The notes: generated from the sequence alone by a model not told the origin. Shown: positions 1 to 8,882, counted from the first letter of the stretch. The stretch: DNA of 64,000 nt from Alsobacter sp045348435 (GCF_045348435.1 NZ_CP157484.1:1922001-1986000), one strand, 5' to 3'. A program made the numbers and translations.

Positions 1-249
1 CCAGAAGATGTGCTCGTGCGTGAACAGCGCGAGGAGGCCCAGCACGGCCACGATCTCAAATTGCAGCTTCTGCGACTTGTGAGCCATGCGCTCCGGCAGC
101 GTGTGGATGCGCAGGAACAGCAGCCCGACGCCAAGCACGGCGAAGAGAAGGAAGATCCCGGTTCCCACCATGAGCAGGTCGGTGTCTCCCGGACCCGTGA
201 TGAACACCGGCAGGTCATGCGGGGCGGCTGGGTTGACGGCGACGGACAC
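1..249 (-). CDS. Small multi-pass membrane protein, C-terminus cut by window edge
   Basis: The frame is open from the window edge and reads on the minus strand. It encodes about 83 residues here and continues beyond base 1. A short polar N-terminus (VNPAAPHDLPVFITGPG) precedes a hydrophobic helix (MVGTGIFLLFAVLGVGLLFL). A basic loop (HTLPERMAHKSQKLQ) follows, then a second helix that runs off the window. GTG 249 is preferred because AAGG lies 8 bases upstream; an in-frame ATG at 285 would add 12 residues. I recognise the pattern of small rhizobial membrane proteins found near cytochrome c and molybdoenzyme genes, but I know no function for them. The cytochrome gene at 998-1543 lies on the same strand upstream. 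Confidence 0.55.
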   Translation of the reverse strand, partial: MSVAVNPAAPHDLPVFITGPGDTDLLMVGTGIFLLFAVLGVGLLFLRIHTLPERMAHKSQKLQFEIVAVLGLLALFTHEHIFW

Positions 250-415
250 GGGGCTGCCTTTCGTCTGGTGCACAGGGCGCCGCATGACGGCCGCATTGGT
301 CCCGAGGCCGCAGCGCTGGCGTGCCTCCTGCTACCACCCCCGTCGCCCCGGCGCAGGTTAGTTACAGTAAGATACTGGCGCCTCGCGTCGCCTATCAGGC
401 TAGTGTGACCGCGCC

Positions 416-958
416 ATGCACGAGCGTGACAGCGCTCGGCATCGACGTCGCTCCACCGCACCACGCCGCCGGGCGCCTCTCGCCACGGCGAGCCGGAAGC
501 GAGCTTGTGAGGAGATTCGGCATGCTCCATCGAGGATTGGCTTTGGGTTTCCTGTTGGCCTGTTCGGCGTGCTGGCGGGAGGCGCCCCTGCCCAGGCGCG
601 AACCGGAACGGTGCGGGTCCAGATCTTCAAGGCTGGATTCGTGGTCGGCGTCTCCGGCGGATCAGGGATGCTCACCTTCGCTGGCCGAAGCTATCCGCTC
701 GGAATCGGCGGGGTGAGCCTCGGCGCCACCGTGGGCGCCTCCAAGGCCGACCTGATCGGCAGAGCCTATAACCTGAACCGCCCCTCCGACATCGAGGGCG
801 TCTACACGGCCGCCGAGCTCGGCGCCGCAGTGGCCGGCGGTGGGAAAGTCGCGAGACTGAAGAACGCCCAGGGGGGCGTCCTGGAGTTGCGAGGCCGCCA
901 GGCGGGCCTCATGTTTTCGCTCGACCTGAGCGGAATGCAGATCTCGCTGAAACGGTGA
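416..958 (+). CDS. Exported conserved hypothetical protein, probable frameshift in the signal peptide
   Basis: The C-terminal 115 or so residues look like a genuine small secreted domain: GTVRVQIFKAGF, GGSGMLTFAGRSYPLGIGG, two further glycine-rich strands and a C-terminal MFSLDLSGMQISLKR. I know similar exported proteins in proteobacteria but no function. The first 35 residues of the long frame are Arg-rich and unlikely to be translated. A better start is ATG 522, with GGAGA 8-9 bases upstream, which begins MLHRGLALGFLLA, a typical signal-peptide start. It lies in another frame from the mature domain, whose frame carries a matching signal-peptide end, LFGVLAGGAPAQA. A one-base indel around 545-575 would join the two. 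Either the gene is broken or there is a sequence error. It converges with the cytochrome gene. Confidence 0.5.
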   Translation: MHERDSARHRRRSTAPRRRAPLATASRKRACEEIRHAPSRIGFGFPVGLFGVLAGGAPAQARTGTVRVQIFKAGFVVGVSGGSGMLTFAGRSYPLGIGGVSLGATVGASKADLIGRAYNLNRPSDIEGVYTAAELGAAVAGGGKVARLKNAQGGVLELRGRQAGLMFSLDLSGMQISLKR

Positions 959-972
959 GGACGCTGACGTTC

Positions 973-1005
973 AGCCCTGAAGTCGCCGACGACGACGTCA
1001 GGGCT
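973..1005. terminator. Candidate bidirectional terminator between convergent genes
   Basis: AGCCCTGA (973-980) pairs with TCAGGGCT (998-1005), and GTCG/CGAC extends the stem inward. It lies between the end of the exported protein gene and the last codons of the cytochrome gene. There is no clear T-run, so the assignment is tentative. Confidence 0.35.
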
Positions 1006-1543
1006 TGGGGGCCGACGCGTCGGGGGCGGGCGGCGCCGCGCCTGCTTGTCCCGTCCAGGCTTTGAAGTCCCCCTCCGACGCCTTCGGCAGCTGCTTGACG
1101 AAGGCCGCGATGGACCAGATCTCGTCGTCGGCCACCCCGGCCGCTGCGAAGCTCGGCATGCCGGTCATTCGAATCCCGTGCTTCACCACCCAGAAGATGT
1201 GCTGCGGCTCAAGCCCGCCCGCGATGTCCTTCAAGTCGGGCGGCGAGGGATTCAAGCCCTCCGAGAACTTCGCCCACTCCATTCCTGGAGCTCCGTGACA
1301 GGTCGGGCAGCCGCGCTGCACGAAGGCTTTGGCGCCGGCGGCGACCCGGCCCTGAAAGTCCGGCGGAGGGGCGTCGGCGGCGTTGCGCCGGATCGAACGG
1401 CTGCGGATCTGGACGAGCGCCCAGTTCATGACGGCAGGATCTTCGACCTGGGCGGCGACGCTGTAGAAGCCGCCAAACAGATAGACCGCTGCTCCGATTC
1501 CAACGAGGATTGCGAGCGCGCCGACGACCGCTAGAAACCGCAT
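998..1543 (-). CDS. Membrane-anchored c-type cytochrome (monoheme)
   Basis: This is a 181-residue protein. An N-terminal uncleaved helix (residues 4-24) anchors a periplasmic cytochrome c domain. Heme attaches at CPTCH (Cys79, Cys82, His83) and Met129 in MTGMP is the likely axial ligand. The C-terminus is Ala/Pro-rich. It should carry electrons in the periplasm, next to a membrane dehydrogenase or oxidase. Its N-terminal half closely matches the cytochrome at 33438: both have GxYxxxA, then a run ending Arg-x-(Ser)-Ile-(Arg/Gln)-Arg, APPP, and a CxTCHGAPG heme site. The two are therefore paralogs. The start ATG follows AGGAGGAC. It is on the same strand as the small membrane protein at 1-249. 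Confidence 0.85.
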   Translation of the reverse strand: MRFLAVVGALAILVGIGAAVYLFGGFYSVAAQVEDPAVMNWALVQIRSRSIRRNAADAPPPDFQGRVAAGAKAFVQRGCPTCHGAPGMEWAKFSEGLNPSPPDLKDIAGGLEPQHIFWVVKHGIRMTGMPSFAAAGVADDEIWSIAAFVKQLPKASEGDFKAWTGQAGAAPPAPDASAPKP

Positions 1544-1763
1544 GAGGTCCTCCTCCTACGATCGCGAACAGCCATCATGATCACATGATCCAGCAGCCAC
1601 GCCAATGCGGCGGTTTCGGTCTGCGATCCCTTGACCATAGGGCGCTTCAACTTCCGGTAGTTGTTGACGACTCATGCCACCGATTGTGGGTGGGAGCAGC
1701 GAGCGCCGTACGCGCCCGGACCTTCGTGAGACCGGCCTTCTGCGCCGTTCGGGAGTGGATTCA

Positions 1764-3377
1764 GTGCAGCTAGCTCCATTCCAACGCCGCATCTTTCGCC
1801 ACGTTTGGATCGCGAGCCTGGCGTCCAACCTCGGCGGGCTGATCCAGACGGTCGGCGCGTCATGGCTGATGACCTCGCTGGATCCGAGCGCCGGCATGGT
1901 GTCTTTGGTCCAGGCCGCCAACACCGTGCCCGTGATGCTCTTCTCGCTCATGGCGGGAGCGCTCGCCGACAATCTCGACCGTCGGAAGCTGATGCTGGCT
2001 GCGCAGGTGTTCCTGCTCGCGTCCTCGATGCTCCTGGCCGTGTTCAGCCTCATGGGACTGCTCACGCCGGCCGCGCTGCTGGGCTTCACCTTCCTCATCG
2101 GATGCGGGACCGCGATCAACGGACCCGCCTGGCAGTCGCTGGTGGGAGAGATGGTGCCGCGGGCCGAGATTCCGGCCGCCATCGCCCTGAACAGCGTGGG
2201 GTTCAACATCGCGCGCAGCGTCGGGCCGGCCATTGGCGGCTTCATCGTCGCCTGGGCTGGCGCGTTCTGGGCGTTCGCGATCAACGCCGTCAGCTATCTC
2301 GGCTTGATCGTCGTGCTGGCCCGATGGCGTCTGCCGCAGGTCGAGCGGAGGCTTCCGCCAGAAACGCTCGGCAGGGCGATGGCGGCGGGCGTGCGCTATG
2401 TCGCGATGTCGCCGCGCATCCTCAATGTCATGACGCGCAGCCTGATCTTTGGCGCAGCCGCGATATCCGTTCAGGCGCTGATGCCCCTGATCGCCCGCGA
2501 CCTGATCCAGGGTGGCCCGCTGACCTTTGGATTGCTTCTGGGCGCATTCGGCGTGGGCGCGATCGCCGGGGCGTTTCTCGGCGGTGAGATGCGCCGGCGC
2601 TCGCTCTCGGCGGAGAGCTGCGTCGCGCTGGCGTTCGCCGGGGCGGCGGCTTGCGCCGGGGGCGCGGCCCTCAGCGGCCGGCCCCTCGTCACCATGGGCT
2701 GCATGTTCGTCGGGGGCGCAAGCTGGGTCCTGGCTCTGGCCGGGTTCAACGCCGCGGTCCAGCTATCGTCGCCACGCTGGGTCGTCGGGCGCGCCGTGGC
2801 GCTCTACCAGATGGCGGCGTTCGGCGGGATGGCCGTGGGGAGCTGGGCCTGGGGGATCGCGGCCGAGCAGGCGGGCACCCGCAACGCCTTGCTCGGCTCA
2901 GCCGTCGTGCTCGCGCTGGGCGCGGCGCTGGGCCGTGTGTTCCCGGTGCCCGACGTCCAGGAGCTCGATCTCACCCCGCGCGAGTGGAAGGACCCGGAAA
3001 TCTCCCTCGACATCCGGCCGCAGAGCGGCCCCATCATCGTGGCCATCGAATACCGGATCCGCGCGGAGGACGAGGAAACGTTCATGTCGGTGATGGCTGG
3101 CCGGCGCAGGATCCGCCTGCGCGACGGCGCACGCCACTGGACGCTGATGCGGGACCTCGCCGATCCCACCACCTGGATCGAGCGATACGACTGCCCGACG
3201 TGGCAGGAGTATCTGCGTCAGAACCAACGCATGACGCAGGCCGACACGGACATCAGCAAAGCCCTGATCGCCCTTCACCAGGGTCCCGCTCCGATCGTCG
3301 TCCGGCGGATGATCGAGCGTCAGACCAGCTTTCCTGCGCACGCGATGTCCAGGGAGGCCGCTCAGGCCGGGTCGTGA
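1764..3377 (+). CDS. MFS transporter (EntS/MFS_3 type) with C-terminal soluble domain
   Basis: Twelve hydrophobic segments spread over the first 400 residues and an ADNLDRRK loop after the second helix mark a major facilitator of the transmembrane secretion effector/EntS class. These are proton-driven exporters of siderophores or drugs. A further 120-residue soluble part follows (GPIIVAIEYRIRAEDEETF to the end). It resembles the antibiotic-biosynthesis-monooxygenase ferredoxin-like fold often seen at the end of this family. GTG 1764 is preferred because GGGAG lies 8 bases upstream and the family normally starts just before the APFxxRxFR sequence. ATG 1674 would add 30 atypical, Arg-rich residues and has no visible ribosome site. 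The substrate is unknown. The gene stands alone. Confidence 0.8.
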   Translation: MQLAPFQRRIFRHVWIASLASNLGGLIQTVGASWLMTSLDPSAGMVSLVQAANTVPVMLFSLMAGALADNLDRRKLMLAAQVFLLASSMLLAVFSLMGLLTPAALLGFTFLIGCGTAINGPAWQSLVGEMVPRAEIPAAIALNSVGFNIARSVGPAIGGFIVAWAGAFWAFAINAVSYLGLIVVLARWRLPQVERRLPPETLGRAMAAGVRYVAMSPRILNVMTRSLIFGAAAISVQALMPLIARDLIQGGPLTFGLLLGAFGVGAIAGAFLGGEMRRRSLSAESCVALAFAGAAACAGGAALSGRPLVTMGCMFVGGASWVLALAGFNAAVQLSSPRWVVGRAVALYQMAAFGGMAVGSWAWGIAAEQAGTRNALLGSAVVLALGAALGRVFPVPDVQELDLTPREWKDPEISLDIRPQSGPIIVAIEYRIRAEDEETFMSVMAGRRRIRLRDGARHWTLMRDLADPTTWIERYDCPTWQEYLRQNQRMTQADTDISKALIALHQGPAPIVVRRMIERQTSFPAHAMSREAAQAGS

Positions 3378-3498
3378 CGGGCGGTCGGCCTCGCGCAAGC
3401 CGGGGCTTCGTCGGCGTCTCGGTCAGCGAGGCCGGGAAGGCGACGCTGGCCGAGATCTCCGACGTCCTTGCTGCGGCCTGGGCAGCAACCCGGCGTCC

Positions 3499-4422
3499 TC
3501 AGAAGTCGACCTTGTCGCCGCCCTTGAGCGAAAGGATCTCGCGCGCCTCGTCCGGGGTGGCGACCTCCAAGCCGAGGCCCTCGATGATGCGGCGGGCCGA
3601 TGTGACCTGCTCGGCGTTCGACTGGGCCAGCTTGCCGGGCCCCGCCCAGAGCGAGTCCTCCAGCCCGACGCGGATATTGCCGCCCATGGCGGCCGCCATG
3701 GCGGCGATCGGCAGCTGGTGACGCCCGGCGCCCAGGACGGACCACTTGAACTTGTCGCCGAAGAGTCGGTCCGCCGTGCGCTTCATGTGCATGACGTCCT
3801 CCGGATGGGCCCCGGTGCCGCCCATCAGGCCGAACACGGTCTGGACGAAGAGGGGCGCCTTCACGAGGCCGCGGTCCAGGAAGTAGGCGAGGTTGTAGAG
3901 GTGCGAGGTGTCGTAGCACTCGAACTCAAACCGCGTGCCGGTCTCCGACAGCGTGGTCAGCACATACTCGATGTCCTGGTAGGTGTTGCGGAACAGGATG
4001 TCCTTGTTGCCGAGGTATTTCGGCTCCCACTCGTGCTTGAAATCCTTGAAGCGGTTGAGCATCCCGAACAGGCCGAAATTCATCGAGCCCATGTTCAGGG
4101 AGGCGACCTCCGGCTTGAAGGTGGCGGCCGGGCGCACGCGCTCCTGCACGGTCATCGTCGGAGCGCCGCCGGTCGTCAGGTTGATCACGCAGTTGGAGCG
4201 CTGCTTGATGACCTTCAGGAAGGGCGCGAAAGCCTCTGGCGTCTGGTCGGGCTGTCCGGTCGTGGGATTGCGGGCGTGAAGGTGGACGATGGCCGCGCCG
4301 GCCTCCGCCGCCCCGATGGCGGCGTCCGCGATCTCCTCCGGGGTGACAGGGAGCGCCGGCGACATCGACGGCGTGTGGATCGCGCCTGTGACGGCGCAGG
4401 TGATGATGACTTTGCGGCTCAT
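3499..4422 (-). CDS. Beta-keto acid cleavage enzyme (BKACE, DUF849)
   Basis: A 307-residue TIM-barrel enzyme of the DUF849 family. Members condense a beta-keto acid with acetyl-CoA to give a CoA thioester plus acetoacetate or another short product; Kce of lysine fermentation and dehydrocarnitine-cleaving enzymes belong here. The N-terminus KVIITCAVTGAIHTPSMSP and the zinc-binding HLHAR (His47, His49) are diagnostic. FECYD and GLEDSLW carry conserved acidic residues. Start ATG 4422 was chosen over an upstream frame extension that is Arg/Pro-rich. It is last in the Liv importer operon, 32 bases after the dehydrogenase that probably makes its keto substrate. The real substrate cannot be read from sequence; a carnitine-like or sugar-acid-derived 3-keto acid is the simplest guess. 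Confidence 0.85.
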   Translation of the reverse strand: MSRKVIITCAVTGAIHTPSMSPALPVTPEEIADAAIGAAEAGAAIVHLHARNPTTGQPDQTPEAFAPFLKVIKQRSNCVINLTTGGAPTMTVQERVRPAATFKPEVASLNMGSMNFGLFGMLNRFKDFKHEWEPKYLGNKDILFRNTYQDIEYVLTTLSETGTRFEFECYDTSHLYNLAYFLDRGLVKAPLFVQTVFGLMGGTGAHPEDVMHMKRTADRLFGDKFKWSVLGAGRHQLPIAAMAAAMGGNIRVGLEDSLWAGPGKLAQSNAEQVTSARRIIEGLGLEVATPDEAREILSLKGGDKVDF

Positions 4423-4454
4423 GGGCTGGTCCCTTGTTCTCGGCGGGGGGTGAT

Positions 4455-5405
4455 TCAGGCGGGGTCCGGCGCGGCGCGCTTGTGGGCCGCGAGCGCGGCC
4501 AGCCTCTCGTTGCGCCACCGCGTGCGTTGGGCGATGCGCTCGGGCGTCGCCGCATGCGGCCAGGCCGCCGCGACGCGGTCGATGTTGGGGCTCTCATAGA
4601 CCTCGGGTCCGGCGGCGTCGCGGGCCAGACCCTTGTAGAAGCCGGTATAGCGGGCGCAGTAGTCCGGGATGCCGCCCGGCGCGTTGAGTTCGATGGTCTC
4701 GAACGGCCCCATGAACGACCAGCGCAGGCCGAGGCCGTCCTTGACCGTGTGGTCGAGATCCTCGGCCGAGACATAGCCCTCGCCGACGAGCCGGAAGGCC
4801 TCCGCCAGCAGCGCGCCCTGCAGGCGGTTGAGGATGAAGCCGTCGACCTCTTTCTTCACCGTGATCGGGACCTGTCCGATCGCGCTGAAAACCTCGCGGG
4901 CGCGCTCCACGGTCTCGGGCGAGGTCCAGGGCGCGCCGCAGAGCTCGACGATGGGCACGAGGTGGGGCGGGTTCACCGGATGCGCGACGAGGCAGCGCGC
5001 CCGGCCGGGCAGGCCCTCCGTGAAGCGCGACGCCACGATGGCGGAGGTGGAGGAACACAGGATCGCGTCGGGCGGGGCCAGCCGGTCCAGCTCGGCGAAA
5101 ATCGCCTGTTTCTGCTCGACGACCTCGGGCCCGTTTTCCTGGACGAAGGAGACGCCTTCGAGCGCGTCCGCCAGCGAGGCCGCGACCGTGATTCGGGCCG
5201 CGGCTCCCTCCGGGTCGTCGGCCAGGCCGTGGCGCGCCAGCTTGTCTAGCTCCTCCCGGATCAGGCCGGGCGCGGCCGCCAGCGTCGGGCCATGCGGGTC
5301 CGTGAGGCGCACCCGCCAGCCGGCGCGGGCGAAAATGGCCGCCCAGGCCCGGCCGATGAGCCCGACGCCGACGATGGCGACCGTGGTGTTCAAAGCATGC
5401 GGCAT
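4455..5405 (-). CDS. 3-hydroxyacyl-CoA dehydrogenase family, CRYL1/carnitine dehydrogenase-like
   Basis: A 316-residue NAD-dependent dehydrogenase. The Rossmann motif AIVGVGLIGRAWA is at residues 9-21. Catalytic-region motifs are SSTSA and AHPVNPPHLVPIVEL, where the His corresponds to the family's catalytic His. A 3HCDH C-terminal domain follows (EVDGFILNRLQGALLAEA). Overall layout fits lambda-crystallin/L-gulonate 3-dehydrogenase and L-carnitine 3-dehydrogenase rather than fatty acid FadB. It should oxidise a 3-hydroxy acid to a 3-keto acid. ATG 5405 has GAGG 7 bases upstream. It starts 20 bases after the transporter gene and is followed by the beta-keto acid cleavage enzyme, so oxidation and then cleavage is the likely order. 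Confidence 0.82.
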   Translation of the reverse strand: MPHALNTTVAIVGVGLIGRAWAAIFARAGWRVRLTDPHGPTLAAAPGLIREELDKLARHGLADDPEGAAARITVAASLADALEGVSFVQENGPEVVEQKQAIFAELDRLAPPDAILCSSTSAIVASRFTEGLPGRARCLVAHPVNPPHLVPIVELCGAPWTSPETVERAREVFSAIGQVPITVKKEVDGFILNRLQGALLAEAFRLVGEGYVSAEDLDHTVKDGLGLRWSFMGPFETIELNAPGGIPDYCARYTGFYKGLARDAAGPEVYESPNIDRVAAAWPHAATPERIAQRTRWRNERLAALAAHKRAAPDPA

Positions 5406-5425
5406 CCCGAACCTCTGCGATGTGA

Positions 5426-7966
5426 CTAGAGCCAAAGCACCTTACGGCGCAGGTCGAGGTCGTCGCGCAACGCCTTGGAGGGCCCCGCGTGAATGACCTG
5501 CCCGCGTTCGAGCGCCAGGGTGGCGTCCGACAGCGCCAGCGCCAGATCGAGGTGATGGTCGACGATGATGATGGCGACCTCGCGCCGCAGCCGGTCGAAG
5601 GCTTCGAAGAGCTGCTCGACGACGGCGGGCGCGAGACCCTCGAAGGGCTCGTCCAGGAGCAGCACGCGCACGTCGCCCGACAGCGCCCGCGCGACCGCCA
5701 CCATCTGCTGCTCGCCGCCCGACAGGTAGTCGGCCGGGCTGTCCAGCCGCTCGCGGATGCGGGGAAAGTATTCGTAGATCCGCTCCAGCTCCCAATGCAC
5801 GCCGTTGCCGGTCTGGCGGCGCAACCGGCCGAGCTCCAGGTTCTGCGCCACCGTCATGCCGGCGAAGAGGCCGCGCCCCTGGGGCACATAGCCGACGCCG
5901 AGCCGCGCCGTCTGGGCCGAGGGACGGCCCACGAGCTCGGCGCCGGACAGGCGGATGGAGCCGGACGCCGCCGGCGCGATCCCGGTGAGGGTCTTCAGCA
6001 GCGTCGACTTTCCCGCGCCGTTGCGCCCCAGCAGGGCGACGACCTCGTGCTCGTGAACGGTGAGCGAGACGTCCCGCAGGATGTGGCTCTTGCCGTAGAA
6101 GGTGTTCACGGATTGCAGCGTCAGCAGTTCGGCCTTTTCGGCGGCGGTCTCGCGCGGCTTGGCGGCGACGCTGGCCGCGCCCGAACCGATATAGACCTCC
6201 TGCACGCGCGGGCTCGAGCGGGCGTCCTCGACCGTGCCGTCCAGCAGCACGAGCCCGTCATTCATGACGGTGACATGGTCGGCCAGCTGGAACACGCGGT
6301 CGATGTCATGCTCCACCAGGAGCACCGGGAGGTCGGCCGAGATGCGCTTGATGATGGCCCCGATCCGCTGGCGCTCGGCGGCCGCCAGGCCGGCCAGGGG
6401 CTCGTCCAGCAGCAGGATGCGGGGCGCGGTCGCGAGCGCCAGGCCCATGTCCAGCAGCCGCTGCCCGCCATAGGAGAGGGACTCGGCCTCGGCGCGCTCG
6501 ATGCCGGCGACGCCGAGATAGCGCACCATCTGGTTCGTCTCGTCCGCGATCCCGGCCAGCGACGTCGCCGGTTTCCAGAAGCCGAAACGCCCCGCGTGGC
6601 GGGCCTGGACGGCGAGCCGTAGGTTTTCCTCCACGGTCAGGCCGGCGAACAGGTTGGTGATCTGGAACGAGCGCCCGATGCCGGCCGCAGCGATCGTCTC
6701 GGGCGAACGGCCCACGATGGAGCGGCCGAGCAGGCGCACGTCGCCCTGATCGGGCTTGAACATGCCGGACAGCAGGTTGAACGCCGTCGTCTTGCCGGCG
6801 CCGTTGGGGCCGATCAGCGCATGAAGGGTGCGGTCGCGGATGCTGATCGTGACGTCGCGCACCGCATTGATGCCGCCGAAGCGCTTGGAGATGCCGGTCG
6901 CCTCGAGAACGACGCCGTGGACGTGCTCCTTCGGGCGCAGCGAAGCGGGCAGGGGCATCTCCTCGGTGCGGCGCGCCGACATGGCGGCGTCCTCGACCAC
7001 TCTCTTGCGGAACGGCGCGAGCAGTCGCTCAGCCACGCCGACCAGTCCGGAGGGCGAGAACACGATGAAGCTGACGAAGACGAGGCCGAACCAGAACAGC
7101 CAGTTTTCGGTGTAGATCGACAGGAATTCGCGAAACAGGATGTAGAAGAGCGCCCCGATCGCCGGCCCCAGGAAACTGCGCATGCCGCCGATGACCACCA
7201 TGGCGAGAAGCTCGCCCGAGAAGGTCACCGAGATGGGCTCGGCCGACGTCATGCGGTTCTTGTAGAGGAGCAGAATGCCCGCAAGGCCGGTCAGCACGGC
7301 GGAGAGCACGAAGGCGGCGAGCTTGTAGCGGTTGGTCGGATAGCCCAGGAAGCGGGCGCGCTGCTCGTTCTCCCGGATGGCGACCAGCACCGTTCCGACC
7401 GGCGAATGGTGAAACCGCCAGAGGCCGACCAGCACCGCGAAGGCGAGCGCGGCCACGAACCAGTAATACGGCGCGGAGGCCTCCAGATCGACGCCCGCGA
7501 AGGCCGGCCGGGTGATCCCCGCCAAGCCGTTCTCGCCGCCCGTCACCTCGGTCCAGCGGAACGCGAGCACGTACATCATGGCCGACAGGGCGAGCGTCAG
7601 CAGCGAGAAGTAGACGCCGCGCCGGCGCAGGATGAGAGACCCGAAGGCCGCCGCGAGCAGGCCGACCAGCGCCAGCGCGAGCAGCGTCGGGCCGAAAAAC
7701 GCGCCCGGCATCCAGTGGCGCTGGATGAGGCCGGCCGCATAGGCGCCAAGGCCGAACCAGGCGCCGTGGCCGAATGAGACGAGCCCCGTGTGGCCGACCA
7801 AGACATTCAGCGCCATGCACGCCATGGCGTAGACGACGACCTCGGTGGCCGACGTCATCGTGAGCCCGAGCGCCAGCAGCGCCGCCGGCAGCAGGACCAG
7901 CCCGACCGCGGCGAACACGAGCGGCAACGGAACGCGCGCCAGCATGGGAGACGATGTCGTCGGCAT
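5426..7966 (-). CDS. Branched-chain amino acid-type ABC transporter, LivM-LivG-LivF fusion
   Basis: One 846-residue chain holds three normally separate subunits. Residues 1-320 are a LivM-like permease with about ten helices. A linker leads to a LivG-like ATPase with Walker A GPNGAGKT and signature LSYGGQ. A second linker leads to a LivF-like ATPase with Walker A GRNGAGKS, PQGRGLFAGMTV and signature LSGGEQ. ATG 7966 has GTGAGG upstream; GTG 7978 would overlap the preceding permease by four bases. The transporter imports a small organic solute with the LivH and LivK-like proteins encoded upstream. No frame break is visible, so this is a true fusion. The dehydrogenase and BKACE genes follow in the same operon. 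Confidence 0.88.
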   Translation of the reverse strand: MPTTSSPMLARVPLPLVFAAVGLVLLPAALLALGLTMTSATEVVVYAMACMALNVLVGHTGLVSFGHGAWFGLGAYAAGLIQRHWMPGAFFGPTLLALALVGLLAAAFGSLILRRRGVYFSLLTLALSAMMYVLAFRWTEVTGGENGLAGITRPAFAGVDLEASAPYYWFVAALAFAVLVGLWRFHHSPVGTVLVAIRENEQRARFLGYPTNRYKLAAFVLSAVLTGLAGILLLYKNRMTSAEPISVTFSGELLAMVVIGGMRSFLGPAIGALFYILFREFLSIYTENWLFWFGLVFVSFIVFSPSGLVGVAERLLAPFRKRVVEDAAMSARRTEEMPLPASLRPKEHVHGVVLEATGISKRFGGINAVRDVTISIRDRTLHALIGPNGAGKTTAFNLLSGMFKPDQGDVRLLGRSIVGRSPETIAAAGIGRSFQITNLFAGLTVEENLRLAVQARHAGRFGFWKPATSLAGIADETNQMVRYLGVAGIERAEAESLSYGGQRLLDMGLALATAPRILLLDEPLAGLAAAERQRIGAIIKRISADLPVLLVEHDIDRVFQLADHVTVMNDGLVLLDGTVEDARSSPRVQEVYIGSGAASVAAKPRETAAEKAELLTLQSVNTFYGKSHILRDVSLTVHEHEVVALLGRNGAGKSTLLKTLTGIAPAASGSIRLSGAELVGRPSAQTARLGVGYVPQGRGLFAGMTVAQNLELGRLRRQTGNGVHWELERIYEYFPRIRERLDSPADYLSGGEQQMVAVARALSGDVRVLLLDEPFEGLAPAVVEQLFEAFDRLRREVAIIIVDHHLDLALALSDATLALERGQVIHAGPSKALRDDLDLRRKVLWL

Positions 7967-7974
7967 GGCGCGCC

Positions 7975-8853
7975 TCACTCGAACCGGGTGATGCGCTCGC
8001 CGAGGAGGCCCCGTGGCCTGAACAGCAGAACGAGGAGCATCAAGAGGTAGATCGCAGCCGTGGAGCCGGCCGAATAGCCGACCGCCACCATCATGCCCTT
8101 GACGAGCCCGACCAGCAGGGCCGCCAGCACGACGCCCCAGAAGGATCCCAGCCCGCCGATGACCACGACCACGAAGGCCGGCGTGATGATCTCGGCGCCC
8201 ATGGCGGGGTGAACGGCGTAGATGGGGGCCAGCAGCACCCCGGCGAGGCCGGCGAGGCCGATGCCGAGCGCCGCGACGGCGGCCATGTAGGGCTCAAGCG
8301 AAATGCCGAGGGCGCCCACCATGTCCGGGTTCTGCACCCCGGCCCGCACCACCCGGCCGAAGGACGTCTTGTGGAGCAGCACCCACAGGCCCGCCACGCA
8401 GCCGATCGCGATCGCGAGCAGGACGGTGCGGTAATAGGAATAGACGAAGTCGCCCAGGAAGATCTGGCCGCGCAGCGCCTGCGGGATCGAGTAGCTGAGC
8501 GGCGGCGCGCCGAAGATCATGCGCAGCGCCTGCTCGGCCACCATGGCGAGCCCGAAGGTGAGCAGCAACGACAGGATGGGGTCGGATCGGTAGAATCGCC
8601 TGAACAGGAAACGCTCGATCAGCACGCCCAGCAGGGCCACCGCCGCCGGCGAGAGAACCAGCGACCCGCCGAAGCCCACATAGGGCGACAGCACGAGCGT
8701 CAGATACGCGCCGATGGCGTAGAACGCCCCGTGCGCCAGGTTGACGATCCCGCCCAGCGAAAAGATGAGCGAAAGGCCCAACGCGATCAGCAGGTAGTAG
8801 ACGCCGTCGAGGAGGCCGTTCAGCACCTGCTGGAGGAAGAGCACGAGGGTCAA
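7975..8853 (-). CDS. Branched-chain amino acid-type ABC permease (LivH-like)
   Basis: A 292-residue integral membrane protein of the LivH class, with GVYYLLIALGLSLIFSLGGIVNLAHGAFYAIGAY near the N-terminus. The asparagine-histidine-glycine block in that stretch is conserved in the family. The C-terminus LLVLLFRPRGLLGER is the usual LivH ending. It pairs with the permease half of the fusion protein encoded immediately downstream. Its stop TGA lies within the start region of that gene, so translation is probably coupled. It follows the binding-protein gene after a 140-base gap with a large inverted repeat. Confidence 0.88.
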   Translation of the reverse strand: MTLVLFLQQVLNGLLDGVYYLLIALGLSLIFSLGGIVNLAHGAFYAIGAYLTLVLSPYVGFGGSLVLSPAAVALLGVLIERFLFRRFYRSDPILSLLLTFGLAMVAEQALRMIFGAPPLSYSIPQALRGQIFLGDFVYSYYRTVLLAIAIGCVAGLWVLLHKTSFGRVVRAGVQNPDMVGALGISLEPYMAAVAALGIGLAGLAGVLLAPIYAVHPAMGAEIITPAFVVVVIGGLGSFWGVVLAALLVGLVKGMMVAVGYSAGSTAAIYLLMLLVLLFRPRGLLGERITRFE

Positions 8854-8882
8854 TGGCGTCGTTCCCTGTGATCCGGCGCAGG

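Noticed and set aside
1573..1592. CATGATCACATGATC-like symmetric sequence before the MFS gene
   Set aside because: Short and GATC-based; symmetry of this size arises easily and no regulator gene is adjacent.
5489..6622. Plus-strand frame of 377 codons opposite the LivMGF fusion
   Set aside because: Antisense reading of conserved ATPase motifs; Gln/His/Arg-rich, no ribosome site.
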